From the NCBI RefSeq assembly GCF_027307225.1, contig NZ_DAHUXJ010000057.1, positions 1 through 64,000 on the forward strand: a stretch of DNA of 64,000 bases, given 5' to 3'. Both the position numbers and the translations under genes were made by a program. Shown here piece by piece: positions 63,710 through 64,000 of this stretch. The first letter of the stretch is position 1. Every line of letters starts with the position of its first letter. Below the pieces are notes generated by a model, which saw only the letters and a list, made by a program, of their open reading frames with translations, made no database searches and was not told the origin of the DNA. The DNA comes from Bradyrhizobium sp. GTDB lineage: Bacteria > Pseudomonadota > Alphaproteobacteria > Rhizobiales > Xanthobacteraceae.

Positions 63710-64000
63710 TCAAGTGACCACCGGCAGGACGTCGATATCGTAGGCATGACGCAGCGTACGACTGTGGACGGGATCCTCCAGCTCGATCTCGAACCGGCTC
63801 GCCGGACGGATGCCGCCGATCGCAGCCAGCGTACCGCAGAACATGATAGCGCCCGGCGGAAGCGCCGCGCCATACCGCGCAATCAGGTCGGCCGGCGCGC
63901 GCATGCCGGCGAGCGTGCCATCCTGGTAGGTGACGCGGTGGCCGTCGATGGTGACGAACGCCCGCAGCCGCAACTGGTCCCAGTGACCGGCGACATCGTC
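63710..64000 (-). CDS. DUF2848-like protein (FAH-like fold), C-terminal part cut by window edge
   Basis: The minus strand is open from the right edge to the TGA at 63710 and gives about 96 C-terminal residues. The block LPPGAIMFCGTLAAIGGIRPASRFEIEL followed by DPVHSRTLRHAYDI resembles the end of DUF2848 proteins, which share the fumarylacetoacetate hydrolase-like fold. These are often found in catabolic clusters, where they may hydrolyse or hydrate ring-cleavage-type products. The metal-binding residues would lie outside the window. It is 78 bases upstream of the MarR gene on the same strand. Confidence 0.6.
   Translation of the reverse strand, partial: DDVAGHWDQLRLRAFVTIDGHRVTYQDGTLAGMRAPADLIARYGAALPPGAIMFCGTLAAIGGIRPASRFEIELEDPVHSRTLRHAYDIDVLPVVT

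Overview
The window is chromosomal DNA from a high-GC alphaproteobacterium, most likely Bradyrhizobium or a close relative in the Nitrobacteraceae. The evidence is a form IC RuBisCO operon with a divergent cbbR, dense tail-to-head minus-strand operons, typical rhizobial small proteins, and many aromatic/organic-acid MFS carriers with their regulators. No rRNA, tRNA, CRISPR array, integrase or IS transposase was recognised. Genus assignment is by resemblance only.

Layout. 1-8529 (minus): an RND efflux pump (fusion protein, pump, TetR regulator), then a flavin-reductase-like protein, a FadE-type acyl-CoA dehydrogenase and the start of a thiolase. 8530-9183 holds a candidate TetR operator and a frameshifted MFS remnant. 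9184-13391 (plus): a tightly coupled set of a polytopic membrane protein, response regulator, histidine kinase and small membrane protein. 13376-22516: mixed housekeeping genes (YcaQ-like glycosylase, VOC protein, Tat-exported hydrolase, cupin, FKBP, GGT-like enzyme, trhO, slyX, hemE). 22519-31919 (minus): a divergent hemC, a GMC oxidoreductase, a cytochrome c-propeller fusion, a deacetylase-like protein, a TauABC-type importer and an amidase.

31975-35677 carries two copies of a composite palindromic repeat, a DHA2-type exporter, two tandem paralogous 101-aa proteins and an XRE regulator. 35680-41820 (minus) is the most interesting region: MFS carrier, pyrK, class 1B pyrD, N-carbamoyl amino acid amidohydrolase, pyrC and pyrE. 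The last five cistrons are joined by four consecutive ATGA stop/start overlaps. This enzyme set can be read as an orotate uptake and breakdown route (orotate to dihydroorotate to carbamoyl-aspartate to aspartate), with PyrE offering salvage to OMP.

42191-44478 has two small exported proteins and an MFS carrier. 44712-55224 is the Calvin-Benson-Bassham locus: a DsbA-like isomerase and cbbR on the minus strand, and cbbF-P-T-A-L-S-X-Y on the plus strand. 55456-64000 is an accessory catabolic cluster: GntR, a substrate-binding protein with no signal peptide, a cupin, a flavin reductase, MarR, an HpaB-type flavin monooxygenase, two MFS carriers, a second MarR and the end of a DUF2848 protein. Its substrate is unknown, probably aromatic or phenolic.

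Non-coding structure: four copies of a two-hairpin element of about 140-170 bp (17633, 25329, 31975, 32180) show compensatory arm changes, and two short REP-like palindromes lie at 3444 and 7375. Intrinsic terminators are visible at 15732, 42191 and 61692.
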